64,000 nucleotides of DNA, taken from contig CAVTQZ010000002.1 in NCBI GenBank assembly GCA_963737015.1, forward strand, positions 124,001 through 188,000, read 5' to 3'. Both the position numbers and the translations under genes were made by a program. The stretch is from CAVTQZ01 sp963737015 (GTDB lineage: Bacteria; Actinomycetota; Acidimicrobiia; Acidimicrobiales; UBA8190). Of this stretch, positions 52,701 through 61,706 are shown piece after piece; position 1 is the stretch's first letter, and every line of letters starts with the position of its first letter. Under the pieces are notes generated by a model. The model was not told the origin of the DNA, searched no databases, and worked only from the letters and a program-made list of their open reading frames with translations.

Positions 52701-54751
52701 ATGGCTGTACAACCCGAAACCCTTGACGCTTACGACGACCGTCGAATGGTCGAGGCGTTCCAGGCCGGGGACGATGAGGTGTTCAGCCGCATCGTCCGCA
52801 CCTATTACCCCTCTCTGCTCGCGGAAGCCCGCCGACGCCTGCGCTCGACGAGCGACGCTGAAGACGCGGTGCAGGAGACCTTTCTGCGCGCATATATGGC
52901 TCTTGGCGGGTTCGGGGGCGAGTTCCGTCTTCGTGCCTGGCTGAGCCGCATCCTCGCCAATACCTGCGCCGATCAGGTGGGCCGGCGTGTACGTGAAACG
53001 CGGCTCTTCGATCGTCTGGCGTCGCATCGCGACGAAGCCCCCGGAGCAGATGAATCTGCCGGCGACTCCCAGGCCCGCCGAATGGTGAAGGAGGCCGTCG
53101 ACGCGTTACCGGAGTCGTACCGCGTCGCTTTCATCTTGAGGGAAGTCCAGGACCTCACCTACGCCGAGGTCGCCGAGGAAATGGAAGTTAGTGAGCCGAA
53201 TGCGAGGGCTCGCGTCCATCGCGCGAGGGGTGCGCTGCAACGCTCCCTTCGTAGCGTTGGCGGGACTCTCGGTGGCTTCTTGATCCCGCTGCGTCTCGTG
53301 ACTTGGCGACGCCTCAACCCGATGTTCCGCAGGCGCGAAGCCGCCGGCGCACATGCAGCACAGGTAGGACCCGCGTTCGGCCCTTCCGTCGGCCAGGGCT
53401 CCCTGGCCGAGATCTCATCGTTCTCGCCGGTCGCGCTGAACGCGGCGCCGAGCTCACTCGGGCAGATCTCTCAAGCTCTTGCACAGGTCGCAACGAGCCC
53501 TGTCTCCCAGACACTCGTCTCCGTGGCTCCCGAGGCAGGACGTGCCTCCATCCCGGTGGCGAGCACCCTCGCGACGTTGGCTGCGGCCGGTGCCGCGGTC
53601 GTCGGGAGCACAGCGGCGGTGCTGCCGTCGACCCTCGTAACTCCAGCGGCGCAGGTGGCAGCCGCAGCGGCATTGTCGGGTTCGCCGGCCAGCTCCTCGG
53701 CTCAACAGACCTCCCCTGCCTCTGCGGCTTCCTCCTCTAATTCGAATTCTTCACACCTAGCGGCAGTTTCGAGCTCAACGGTCAGCGCCCCTGGTGGCAC
53801 TTCGGCTTGGGGATGGTTGATCAATGCAGCCTCTCAGCTGGGGAGCGGGGCTCCCGGCAGCTCTCCGGGCACATCGAACAGCGCTAACTCCGCGGCCTCC
53901 TCAACCTCCGGGTCGAGCTCGAGTTCGAATTCGGGCTCGGGTCCAGCGGGGTCTGTTAACGCTTCGGCTGCATCCTCGCCCACAGCCTCAACCTCAACCT
54001 CAGCTGCGCCCACGGCCGCCTCGAATCCATCACCGACAACGGGCAGCACCGGCGCTAGCCAAGCTTCGCCGCCTCCCGTAGCCGTTCCACCCGTCGCCTG
54101 CCCTCTCGAGCAGGCGTTCCCCGGAGCGGTCTTTCCGTCCCTACCGCCTCCGGTCGCAGGGAACGTCCAGCCGTCCGCCTACTTCGCGAGCGATACCCTC
54201 GGTCTGGCCCAACAGAGCCCTTCATTCGAAGCGGTGGGCCAGGGAAGCTTCGACGGACCCCTCGGTCTCGTCACGCTCCAGGCGCAGTACTTCGCTTGCC
54301 TTGCCTCCACGAGCACGCCGGCTCTGGCAGTCGATCTCTCCAACCCGGCAAACCCCGGTCTGGGCGATCTGAAGCTTGCTGGAGCGATGGTCAGTTCGCA
54401 GACCGCTGGAGGGGAGACCGACACCTACTACAGGGGAGCGGCGTCTTCGCTCAATGCGTCCAGTGCGCCGGCACCGCTGGAATTCGTGGGCGAGGTGGTC
54501 GTGGACCAGCCGACCAACACCACCATGTTGCGGGTGGCGCTCTACGGGACAGTGCCGAATCTGGGAGGAACCCCCGGCTGCGGCACTCCCGGTTCGGTTG
54601 GCTCGAGCTCCAACGGCACCGGCTCGTCATGTGCTTCCTCCGGAGCTCCGAGCTCGGGGGCCGCGAACGAGGCACGGAAACGAACGGTGACCAGAGCAGC
54701 GAGCCGGCGACCTCCAGCAGCTCGGCCTCGAACCAGCAGAGCTCCAGCTAA
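52701..54751 (+). CDS. ECF sigma factor fused to membrane anchor and extracytoplasmic domain
   Basis: Residues 1-180 form an ECF sigma-70 factor: region 2 (GDDEVFSRIVRTYYPSLLAE, AEDAVQETFLRAYMALGGF), region 4 (LPESYRVAFILREVQDLTYA, VAEEMEVSEPNARARVHRAR). A linker, a hydrophobic span (VASTLATLAAAGAAVVGSTA), long Ser/Ala/Thr-rich stretches and a C-terminal domain with cysteines (YFASDTLGLAQQSPSFEAVG, VVDQPTNTTMLRVALYGT) follow. Thus sigma and a possible sensor sit in one chain of about 680 residues. The last part needs one G added to the GGGGG run at 54656-54660; then it ends in a Ser-rich tail at 54751. Without it the frame runs on to 54944 into the next gene. Start ATG 52701 is chosen; ATG 52680 is possible. 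Confidence 0.8.
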
Positions 54752-54819
54752 CCCTTCGACCCGCCGGTCGGGCCCGAAGCGGCAAGCTCCGCTCTCACCG
54801 GGTCGGCACTCAGCACTTT

Positions 54820-54876
54820 CGGCTTTATCAGGTAGGCGTCGAGCTGCCCGACCGAAGCCACCGCGCCTGTCGATGG
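54820..54876 (-). pseudogene. Receiver-domain relic
   Basis: These 57 bases nearly equal 57237-57292, the part of the REC-GGDEF-EAL gene encoding SAVASVGQLDAYLIKP. The copy here reads AVASVGQLDAYLIKP on the minus strand and then stops matching. A short displaced fragment, left from a duplication or rearrangement. Confidence 0.7.
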
Positions 54877-54906
54877 ACCAGATAGTGTTTGCGCTATCAT
54901 GGCAGA

Positions 54907-55224
54907 GTGGATGCCGGAGGACAGGTACTCAGGGCCAGGCGTAGGGCCCGCCTGAGTCAGCGCGCCCTGGCCGCAAGGGCGGGAGTACCACAACCGAACA
55001 TCGCGCGAATCGAGTCCGGGATCTACAACCCCCGGGTGGAGACGCTGGACAAGCTGCTCGCAGCGTGCGGAGACGCTCTCGAGGTGCTTCCCCGCCTCGG
55101 AGACGGGATCGACAGAACCGCCGTCCGGGAGTTGCTGGCTATTACACCTGCAGAGCGTCTTGAATCACTTGTCGGCGAATCACAGTTTCTCGCCCGTCTC
55201 GAGGCTGCCTCAGGTGGGTTATGA
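54907..55224 (+). CDS. XRE-family HTH protein (probable antitoxin)
   Basis: 105 residues from GTG 54907. HTH_3 domain: LRARRRARLSQRALAARAGV, PQPNIARIESGIYNPRVETL, DKLLAACGDALEVLPRLG. A helical tail of about 35 residues follows. It overlaps the next gene (nucleotidyltransferase) by 11 bases, the arrangement of HTH/nucleotidyltransferase toxin-antitoxin pairs, where it would repress the operon and neutralise the toxin. Confidence 0.82.
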   Translation: MDAGGQVLRARRRARLSQRALAARAGVPQPNIARIESGIYNPRVETLDKLLAACGDALEVLPRLGDGIDRTAVRELLAITPAERLESLVGESQFLARLEAASGGL

Positions 55225-55792
55225 CCCACTGAACATCCTCAACGTGCTCCTGGACAAAGGCGTCCGGTTCGTCGTGATCGGGGGAGTCGCCGGCCGGCTG
55301 TGGGGTTCGCCGACGATGACCAACGACATCGATATTTGTTACGCGCGCGACCCAGACAATCTCCACAGGCTGGTCGAAGCCTTACGGCGCCTCGGCGTAC
55401 GGCTGCGCGGAGTTGATGACGACGTCCCGTTTCTTCTCGATCCTGAGACGCTGGCAAAGGGAATGAACTTCTCGTTCATTTGTGACTCGGGACCGTTGGA
55501 CCTGCTCGGGGAACCGGCCGGAGTTCGCGGCTATGAGGAGCTAGAGCCGAACGCGTCACCTATGGATCTGGGCAGCGGGATCGTCGTCGAAGTCTGTGAC
55601 CTCGAAGACCTCATTCGGATGAAGCGTGCGGCAGGGCGTGCAAAGGACCGCATCGAGCTCGAGGTGCTCGGCGCAGTCCGAGAGGAGCGGCGCACGTCTG
55701 ACTCCCGAGAAGATCAGGGCACCGGGCTGCCGGCCGTGTCCACAGGTCGGGTGATCACCACCGAGGATGTCCGGGAACTGGATACGGAATGA
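55214..55792 (+). CDS. Nucleotidyltransferase, AbiEii/toxin-like
   Basis: 192 residues from GTG 55214. The nucleotidyltransferase core is FVVIGGVAGRLWGSPTMTND then IDICYARDPDNLHRLVEALR: the GG-x-A loop and the D-x-D metal site (DID). RMKRAAGRAKDRIELEVLGA is the helical follow-up typical of the AbiEii/DUF6036-like group. With the overlapping XRE gene it forms a probable type IV-like toxin-antitoxin or abortive-infection pair. Whether it transfers NMP to tRNA or protein is unknown. Confidence 0.8.
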   Translation: MGYDPLNILNVLLDKGVRFVVIGGVAGRLWGSPTMTNDIDICYARDPDNLHRLVEALRRLGVRLRGVDDDVPFLLDPETLAKGMNFSFICDSGPLDLLGEPAGVRGYEELEPNASPMDLGSGIVVEVCDLEDLIRMKRAAGRAKDRIELEVLGAVREERRTSDSREDQGTGLPAVSTGRVITTEDVRELDTE

Positions 55793-55814
55793 GTGTCCTG
55801 GTCGAGTTATGCCT

Positions 55815-57716
55815 TCAACGCTCCGCGCCCGCCCGCTGCTTGACCGTGGTCCAGAGCTGGTCGAGGGTTCCGGGGTAACCGAAGTAATAGCCCTGAGCCA
55901 GCTCGCACCCCATCATTCGGAGGGCGTCGGCCTGCAGCTGGGTCTCCACACCTTCTGCGACGACGGACATGCCGAGGGCATGACCGAGCCCCAGCAGCCC
56001 GCGGACGATCGCCTCTCCCCGTCCGTCACGAGGCGCATCGAGCGAGGAGACGTATCCACGGTCGATCTTGAGACCCGCTATCGGAAGCTGCTGGAGCCAC
56101 GAAAGGTTCGAGTTTCCGGCACCGAAGTCGTCGAGGTTGACCGAGACCCCGATCTCCCGAAGAGCGTCGAGCACACCCTCGACTGCACGGGCGTCACGCA
56201 GGACCTCTTCGACGATGTCGAGGCCCAACATGGAGGCCGACAAGCCATGGGTCTCCATGAGCTCCGAGAGGATCTCGGCGAAACGAGGGCTTGCGAGCTG
56301 GTGAGGCGACACGTTGATCCAGAGCCGGAATGAGTCGGGCACCTGGCCAGCGTTGCGGGCCGCGGCGAGGTCCGACATGGCCTTCTCCAGGGTCCACCTG
56401 CCGATCTGGACGATCAGGCCGGACTCCTCCGCCACGGCGAGGAATGTAGAAGGCAGCATGGTGCCGTAGCCCTCACGGTGCCAGCGGAGCAGTGCCTCGG
56501 CACCGACGACGTGCCCGGTCGAGAGCTCGACCACAGGCTGGTAGGCCAACGAGAAGTCCTCCCCCGAGATGTTCGCCCGCAGCTCCTGCTCCACCTCGTG
56601 GCGCTCCAAGACTCGGTCGCGCATCGTCTCGTCGAAGAGCTCCCAGGCTCCGCCGCCGGCCTCCTTGGCCCTGTACATGGCGATGTCGGCATTGCGAAGG
56701 AGCCCCTCGGGGGTCTGGCTGGTCGAGCGCGGGGTGCTGAGTGCGATCCCGACGCTCGCCTGGAGGCGGTGCTCGAGGCCGTCGACCACTACAGGGACAG
56801 CGAGCTGCTCGAGGAGGTGCTCGGCTATCCGTACGGCTACGGCCGAGGTCTTCACGTCCGGGCACACCACCACGAACTCGTCGCCGCCGAAACGGGCGAC
56901 CGTGTCGGACGAGCGCCGGGCGGCGGCGAAACGAGCGGCCATCTGCGTGAGCAGCTGGTCGCCTACGTGGTGACCGAAGAGGTCGTTCACCACCTTGAAC
57001 GTGTCGAGGTCGATGAAGAGGACCGCGAGGGTCGTGCCGGCACGCTTTGCCGAGGCGAGGGCGTGCCCGAGACGGTCGTCCAGAAGCGCCCGGTTCGGCA
57101 GGCCCGTCAGGGGGTCGTAGAGAGCCTGGAACGTGTTGAGCCGCTGGAGGCGATCTTCGAGGCTGCGGTTCTCGACGACGAGCGAGCGCCGGGCCAGTGC
57201 ATTGCGGGTGGCCTGCTGAAACGTCTGCGAGGAGACCGGCTTTATCAGGTAGGCATCGAGCTGCCCGACCGAAGCCACTGCGCTGTCGATCGAGGAGAAC
57301 GCTGCGAGAAGAAGCACCGGAAGCTCGGGGTCGCGCTCCTTGAGGAGCTTCGAGAGCTCGATTCCGCTCCCGTCAGGAAGCCGGAAATCGACGACCGCCA
57401 CGGCAGGGTTGCGCTCGGCCTGGAGCTCGAGAGCCTCCGCGATGGTCGAGCACCCGATCGCCTGTATCCCGGAGCTGGCCAGGACGTCGATGAGGTTCTG
57501 GCGGACCGATTCCTCGTCGTCGACGATGAGCACGAGCGAATCAGAACCAGGCGTCGGCGCGCGCGAGGCGCTGTACTGAGGGAAGTGGTCGCTGCCCTGG
57601 ATAGCGGTCGAACCGCCGCCTCCTGTGGTCACGCGACCTCCAAAGAGCATCGGCAAGATCCGTGCCAGGGTGACGAAGGTGCGTGAGGCGGCGAAACCCG
57701 AGATCCGACCGCCCAC
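55815..57716 (-). CDS. REC-GGDEF-EAL cyclic-di-GMP protein
   Basis: 633 residues. Receiver domain about residues 60-175 (VLIVDDEESVRQNLIDVLAS, phosphoacceptor Asp in VAVVDFRLPDGSG, Lys in YLIKP). GGDEF domain about 205-370 with an intact active site, ARFGGDEFVVV, and an I-site RSSD five residues before it. EAL domain about 385-625: GAEALLRW, INVSPHQ, DDFGAGNSNLSWL, KIDRGYV, VAEGVET all present. So it may both make and degrade c-di-GMP in answer to phosphorylation. No histidine kinase is close by; the N-terminal 55 residues are extra. Confidence 0.9.
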   Translation of the reverse strand: MGGRISGFAASRTFVTLARILPMLFGGRVTTGGGGSTAIQGSDHFPQYSASRAPTPGSDSLVLIVDDEESVRQNLIDVLASSGIQAIGCSTIAEALELQAERNPAVAVVDFRLPDGSGIELSKLLKERDPELPVLLLAAFSSIDSAVASVGQLDAYLIKPVSSQTFQQATRNALARRSLVVENRSLEDRLQRLNTFQALYDPLTGLPNRALLDDRLGHALASAKRAGTTLAVLFIDLDTFKVVNDLFGHHVGDQLLTQMAARFAAARRSSDTVARFGGDEFVVVCPDVKTSAVAVRIAEHLLEQLAVPVVVDGLEHRLQASVGIALSTPRSTSQTPEGLLRNADIAMYRAKEAGGGAWELFDETMRDRVLERHEVEQELRANISGEDFSLAYQPVVELSTGHVVGAEALLRWHREGYGTMLPSTFLAVAEESGLIVQIGRWTLEKAMSDLAAARNAGQVPDSFRLWINVSPHQLASPRFAEILSELMETHGLSASMLGLDIVEEVLRDARAVEGVLDALREIGVSVNLDDFGAGNSNLSWLQQLPIAGLKIDRGYVSSLDAPRDGRGEAIVRGLLGLGHALGMSVVAEGVETQLQADALRMMGCELAQGYYFGYPGTLDQLWTTVKQRAGAER

Positions 57717-58190
57717 ATGAACACCTCCTGCGTTCCCCGTGCTGCCGACCCCCGCTGGCGACAGCCCCTGGGTTCGCAGTGTGACATCACGGAGGGCGCG
57801 TAGTCAAACGCTCTGCGCAACGGTCAACCACTTTCCGCCCAAATTTTGTTGGGCAGGCGCCCGGAAGACGATTCTCGTGGTCGTCGAGTTCAGTTCGATC
57901 TCCTGTCCGAAGTCAGCGGCCTTTCGGCGCGCCATAGCAAAGATCCAGCCGATCCGTCCCGGACAGCGCCCGTCGCGACAGCGCGCGAAGCGGTCTGCCC
58001 ATTCGACGGATCGTTTCAAACCCCTCTCTCGTCACCCATGGGTTGGTCCTCCCGGGGGGTCGTCGGCTCGTGTCCGACACAAGACGCGCGACGACACAAC
58101 ACGCACTTCGCTACAACTCCGCACACCCATAAGATCGGGCGTGGCCCGCATTCCGCCGACAACATACCGGCGCGGCGGAAGGGCTCGTCC
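57717..58190. other. Divergent intergenic region, no gene
   Basis: 474 bases between the c-di-GMP gene and the deaminase gene. The deaminase frame is open back to 57846 but has no domain sense there. No repeat or RNA was noticed. Confidence 0.5.
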
Positions 58191-59321
58191 GTGCTGAAGT
58201 TGCCGCCCGGAAAACAAGGCGTCCTTTCGCGCGAGCTTCTCCTCGAAGCGGTCGCGGACGGCGTCATCGACGCCGGCAACTTCAAGATCCCGGACTCGAA
58301 CATCCAGCCCGCGAGCATCGACCTGCGACTCGGCGAGGTCGCCTATCGCATCCGGTGCAGTTTCCTTCCGGGTCACGAGAGTGTCGATCAAAAGTTGAAG
58401 GACTACGTGATCGACGAGCTGGACCTCCACCGCGAAGGTGCGGTTCTCGAGACGAACCGGCCGTACCTCGTCCCGCTGAAGGAAAGGCTCAGACTCCCGG
58501 CCGATGTGCGCGCCAAGGCGAACCCGAAGAGCTCCACCGGCCGTATCGACGTGTTCACGCGCGTAATCACGGACGAAGGACAGCGTTTCGACGAGATCGA
58601 GGCGGGTTACGACGGCCCGCTCTACTTAGAGGTGGTTCCGCTCTCGTTCGCCATCCGGATCCGTGAAGACCTGAGCCTGAACCAGCTACGCCTCGTGGTC
58701 GGAAGATCCGCTCTGACCGACGAAGAGGTCCGCGCTTTCCATGCCTCGGTTCACCCACTGCTGTTCGAGAACGACGCGCCCGTACCTGTCCACGATCTGG
58801 CCCTCGCAGACGGGATGCTCCTGGGCCTCGACCTGAAGGGCGACGGTTCGGGGAAGGTCGGTTACCGGGCGCGGGAGAACTCACCCCTCCTCGATCTCAC
58901 GCACGGAGATCCGATCGATCCCGCTGCTTTCTGGGAACCTGTCCAGCGCGAGGAGGGCGACCGCATCGTCCTTTCGCCGCAGCGCTTCTACCTGCTCATG
59001 TCGAGCGGGGCCGTGTCAGTACCGCCGGAGCTCGCTTCGGAGATGACGGCATACGACCCCACGAACGGTGAGCTTCGGACCCACTACGCGGGGTTCTTCG
59101 ACCCCGGGTTCGGCTTCGACCCTGAAGGCCCTGGTGATGGCTCGCGAGCTGCGCTAGAGGTACGCGCCCACGACGTGCCGTTCATGATCGAGGACGGCCA
59201 ACGTGTCTGCAAGCTCACCTTCGACCGCATGCTCGAGGCCCCCAAGACTCTCTACGGAGAAGCGATCGGGTCCTCGTACCAGCATCAAGAAGAGACGCTC
59301 GGGAAGCACTTCAGGCGTTAG
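58191..59321 (+). CDS. dcd: 2'-deoxycytidine 5'-triphosphate deaminase (long form)
   Basis: 376 residues from GTG 58191 (GGAAGGG upstream). Two dCTP-deaminase/dUTPase-like modules: the first with IPDSNIQPASIDLRLGEVAY, KANPKSSTGRIDVFTRVITD (the S-S-T-G-R active loop) and GYDGPLYLEVVPLSFAIRIR; the second with YLLMSSGAVSVPPELASEMT, YDPTNGELRTHYAGFFDPGF and GEAIGSSYQHQ. It converts dCTP to dUTP for thymidylate synthesis. The length of about 370 is that of the tandem-module form found in alphaproteobacteria and some Actinobacteria. Overlaps the converging thioesterase by 4 bases. Confidence 0.9.
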   Translation: MLKLPPGKQGVLSRELLLEAVADGVIDAGNFKIPDSNIQPASIDLRLGEVAYRIRCSFLPGHESVDQKLKDYVIDELDLHREGAVLETNRPYLVPLKERLRLPADVRAKANPKSSTGRIDVFTRVITDEGQRFDEIEAGYDGPLYLEVVPLSFAIRIREDLSLNQLRLVVGRSALTDEEVRAFHASVHPLLFENDAPVPVHDLALADGMLLGLDLKGDGSGKVGYRARENSPLLDLTHGDPIDPAAFWEPVQREEGDRIVLSPQRFYLLMSSGAVSVPPELASEMTAYDPTNGELRTHYAGFFDPGFGFDPEGPGDGSRAALEVRAHDVPFMIEDGQRVCKLTFDRMLEAPKTLYGEAIGSSYQHQEETLGKHFRR

Positions 59322-59761
59322 CCCGGCGTAGGCGCCTTCTGGTCGTCCTGGTCCCTGTACAAGAGGAACGTGCCTGTCGCCCTGCTCACGAGGCGACGCT
59401 CGGAGTCATGAACCGTCGCTTCGGCGTAGGAGACCTGACGGGCCAGGCGGACCACTTCACCACGCACATCGAAGCGCTCACCCTTTCGAGCGGGTCGCAT
59501 CGTCTCGGTCTTCATCTCCAAGGTGCCGCGCGTCCGGTCGCGCCCACCGAGAGCGGCGTTGATCGCGAAGTTCATCGCCGCGTCGAGCACCACGCAATGA
59601 ACACCCGCCTGGACGATCCCGTGGGGGTTGCACGCCAGCGGTGTCGGAACCCAGGCCGCCTCGACCCATCCGAGGTCCTCGCCGTCCAACCCGTAAGAGG
59701 TGAAGGAGGCACCTAGGAGACCGATGACCTCCATGCCGCCGTCGCCGAGCCAGCGGTCCAT
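59318..59761 (-). CDS. PaaI-family thioesterase
   Basis: 147 residues from ATG 59761 (GGAAAGGAC upstream). Hotdog fold: AAWVPTPLACNPHGIVQAGV (the HG-hotdog loop), CVVLDAAMNFAINAALGGRD, ETMRPARKGERFDVRGEVVR, ATGTFLLY. Hydrolyses acyl-CoA thioesters, perhaps phenylacetyl- or other aromatic acyl-CoA. The catalytic Asp (LDAAM) and His/Gly loop are present. Confidence 0.85.
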   Translation of the reverse strand: MDRWLGDGGMEVIGLLGASFTSYGLDGEDLGWVEAAWVPTPLACNPHGIVQAGVHCVVLDAAMNFAINAALGGRDRTRGTLEMKTETMRPARKGERFDVRGEVVRLARQVSYAEATVHDSERRLVSRATGTFLLYRDQDDQKAPTPG

Positions 59762-59843
59762 GTCCTTTCCGCTGCCTCGGTGGACTTCACTTTGTTGGCC
59801 GGGCACAGGGTGCTCAGGCTACAAGGATGCCCTCGTCGCATCT

Positions 59844-60422
59844 GTGGGCGGATTTTTTCTGCGCAAGGTCCCCGGCAAGCTCGGAGCAGTAGCCTGGATT
59901 GCAGTGATCGCAGCTGTCTGGACCCTGATCGCGGTCTTGGCCGGGGCGTTCGTTGCCCTAGCGGCAGACGCCCGCGCGAGCCGTCGAGATCTAAAGGTCG
60001 AGATGGCGAACCAGGGCCAAGGATTCCGAAGCGAGATGGCGAACCTCGGCCAAGGATTCCGAAGCGAGGTGGCGAACCTCGGCCAAGGGTTGCGAAGCGA
60101 GATGGCGAACCTGGGGCGAGAGCTGCGAGCTGAGATGGGTGAACTGCGCACCGAACTGCGTACGGAGATGGGTGAACTGCGTACGGAGATGGGCGGCCTG
60201 CGCACCGAACTGCATACGGAGATCGGGGCCTTCCGCACCGATATGCGTACGGAGATCGGGGCCTTCCGCACCGATATGCGTACGGAGATCGAAGACCTGC
60301 ATACGGAGACAGAGGGAGTCAAAGGTGAGCTCCGCAGGTTGGCAGAAGGCCAGGCGGAGATGAACGGACAGCTTGCGGTACTGCGTGACTTCGTCACCCA
60401 CGCGAGTGGGCCCGGGGAATAG
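59844..60422 (+). CDS. Membrane-anchored coiled-coil repeat protein
   Basis: About 192 residues from GTG 59844 (start uncertain). One membrane span (LGAVAWIAVIAAVWTLIAVL) is followed by a long coiled coil: four 11-residue units MANLGQGFRSE-like, then MGELRTELRTE, MGGLRTELHTE, IGAFRTDMRTE, mixed with 7-residue units. At the DNA level the units are 33 or 21 bp and start at 60000, 60033, 60066, 60099 and so on. The rest is helical. Function unknown. Confidence 0.7.
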   Translation: MGGFFLRKVPGKLGAVAWIAVIAAVWTLIAVLAGAFVALAADARASRRDLKVEMANQGQGFRSEMANLGQGFRSEVANLGQGLRSEMANLGRELRAEMGELRTELRTEMGELRTEMGGLRTELHTEIGAFRTDMRTEIGAFRTDMRTEIEDLHTETEGVKGELRRLAEGQAEMNGQLAVLRDFVTHASGPGE

Positions 60423-60477
60423 GCGACCGGCGCACGGCCACGCCGGATTGACCGGTAACGTCCTAAACGACCAGTCT

Positions 60478-60487
60478 TGACCGGTCA
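60478..60487. promoter_or_regulatory. Palindrome in the thiolase promoter
   Basis: TGACCGGTCA is a perfect 10-bp palindrome, 35 bases before the thiolase start. TTGACCGGT occurs also at 60449-60457. Such pairs are typical of TetR-type fatty-acid regulators, but the regulator is not in the window. Confidence 0.5.
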
Positions 60488-60522
60488 GTCAGGTTTTGAA
60501 TAGTGGTTGGAAGGAGCTCTCC

Positions 60523-61700
60523 ATGGCCACAGCCGTCATCGTCGACGCGGTACGCACCCCGGGTGGAAAGAGAAACGGCAAGCTGCACGGCTGGCATGCC
60601 GTGGACCTGGCTGCCGAGCCGCTCAAAGCCCTGATCGAACGCAACAATCTCGATCCGGCCCAGGTGGACGACGTCATAGTCGGCTGCGTCATGCAGGTGG
60701 GCGAGCAGGCGCTCAACGTCGGGCGCAACGCGGTTCTGGCAGCGGGTTTCCCCGAGTCGGTCCCAGCCACGACGATCGACCGCCAATGTGGTTCGTCCCA
60801 GCAGGCGATCCACTTCGCCGCTCAGGGCGTGATCGCCGGCGCATACGACGTCGCGATCGCCGCCGGCGTCGAGCACATGACGCACACCCCCATGGGATCT
60901 TCGGTCGTGCGTGACCTCGGGTTCCCCTTCGGGCCCACGGTCATGAACCGCTACGCCGAGCGCGGTGGACTCGTCTCGCAAGGAATCTCCGCCGAGATGA
61001 TCGCCGACCAGTGGGACCTCTCACGCGAGGATCTCGACGAGTTCGGGCGCGTAGCCAACGCTACGCCGCGCGCGCAGCCGCCGAGGGCCGCTTCGAGCGG
61101 GAGATCGTGCCGGTCAACGTGCGCGACGACGAAGGCAAGCCCACGAGCGAGACATTGACGGCGGACGAGGGGATACGTCCCGACACGACCGCAGAGGTGC
61201 TCGCAAACCTGAAGGCTGCGTTCAAGCCGGATGGGAAGGTCACAGCGGGCAACTCGTCGCAGATCACCGACGGGGCGGCTGCCGTGCTCATCATGAGCGA
61301 GGAGAAGGCGAGCGCTCTGGGTCTAACGCCGAGGGCGCGCTTCTGCGCCTTCGCACTCGCAGGAGTGGACCCGGTGACGATGCTCACCGGTCCGATCCCG
61401 GCCACGAAGTCCGTCCTCGAGAAGGCGAAGATGACCATCGACGACATCGACCTCGTGGAGATCAACGAAGCCTTTGCATCGGTCGTCCTCGCTTGGGAGA
61501 AGGAACTTCATCCGGACATGGAGCGCGTCAACGTGAATGGTGGGGCGATCGCGCTCGGCCATCCTCTCGGGGCATCGGGTGCGAAGCTGATGGCGACGTT
61601 GCTGAACGAGCTGGAGCGGACCGAGAAGCGCTACGGGCTCGAGACCATGTGCGAAGGCGGCGGACTGGCCAACGCCACGATCATCGAGCGCTTGGGCTGA
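60523..61700 (+). pseudogene. Acetyl-CoA acetyltransferase (thiolase), one frameshift
   Basis: ATG 60523 with GAAGGAG upstream. Catalytic Cys in TIDRQCGSSQQAIHFAAQGV, then EHMTHTPMGSSVVRDLGFPF. After DLDEFG the frame breaks; one G added to GGG at 61045-61047 gives ARSQRYAARAAAEGRFEREI, GNSSQITDGAAAVLIMSEEK, EINEAFASVVLAWEKELHPD, GGAIALGHPLGASGAKLMAT (His) and ETMCEGGGLANATIIE (second Cys). About 392 residues in all, normal length. The enzyme joins or cleaves acetoacetyl-CoA in fatty-acid metabolism. Since every active-site residue is intact, a base-call error is likely. Confidence 0.88.
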
Positions 61701-61706
61701 ACCGCT

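Noticed and set aside
56478..57686. 402-residue frame opposite the GGDEF-EAL gene
   Set aside because: Opposite strand encodes all conserved REC, GGDEF and EAL motifs; this frame has none.
60000..60310. 33-bp repeats as a possible CRISPR array
   Set aside because: No variable spacers; the repeats code for a coiled coil. No cas gene is present anywhere in the window.
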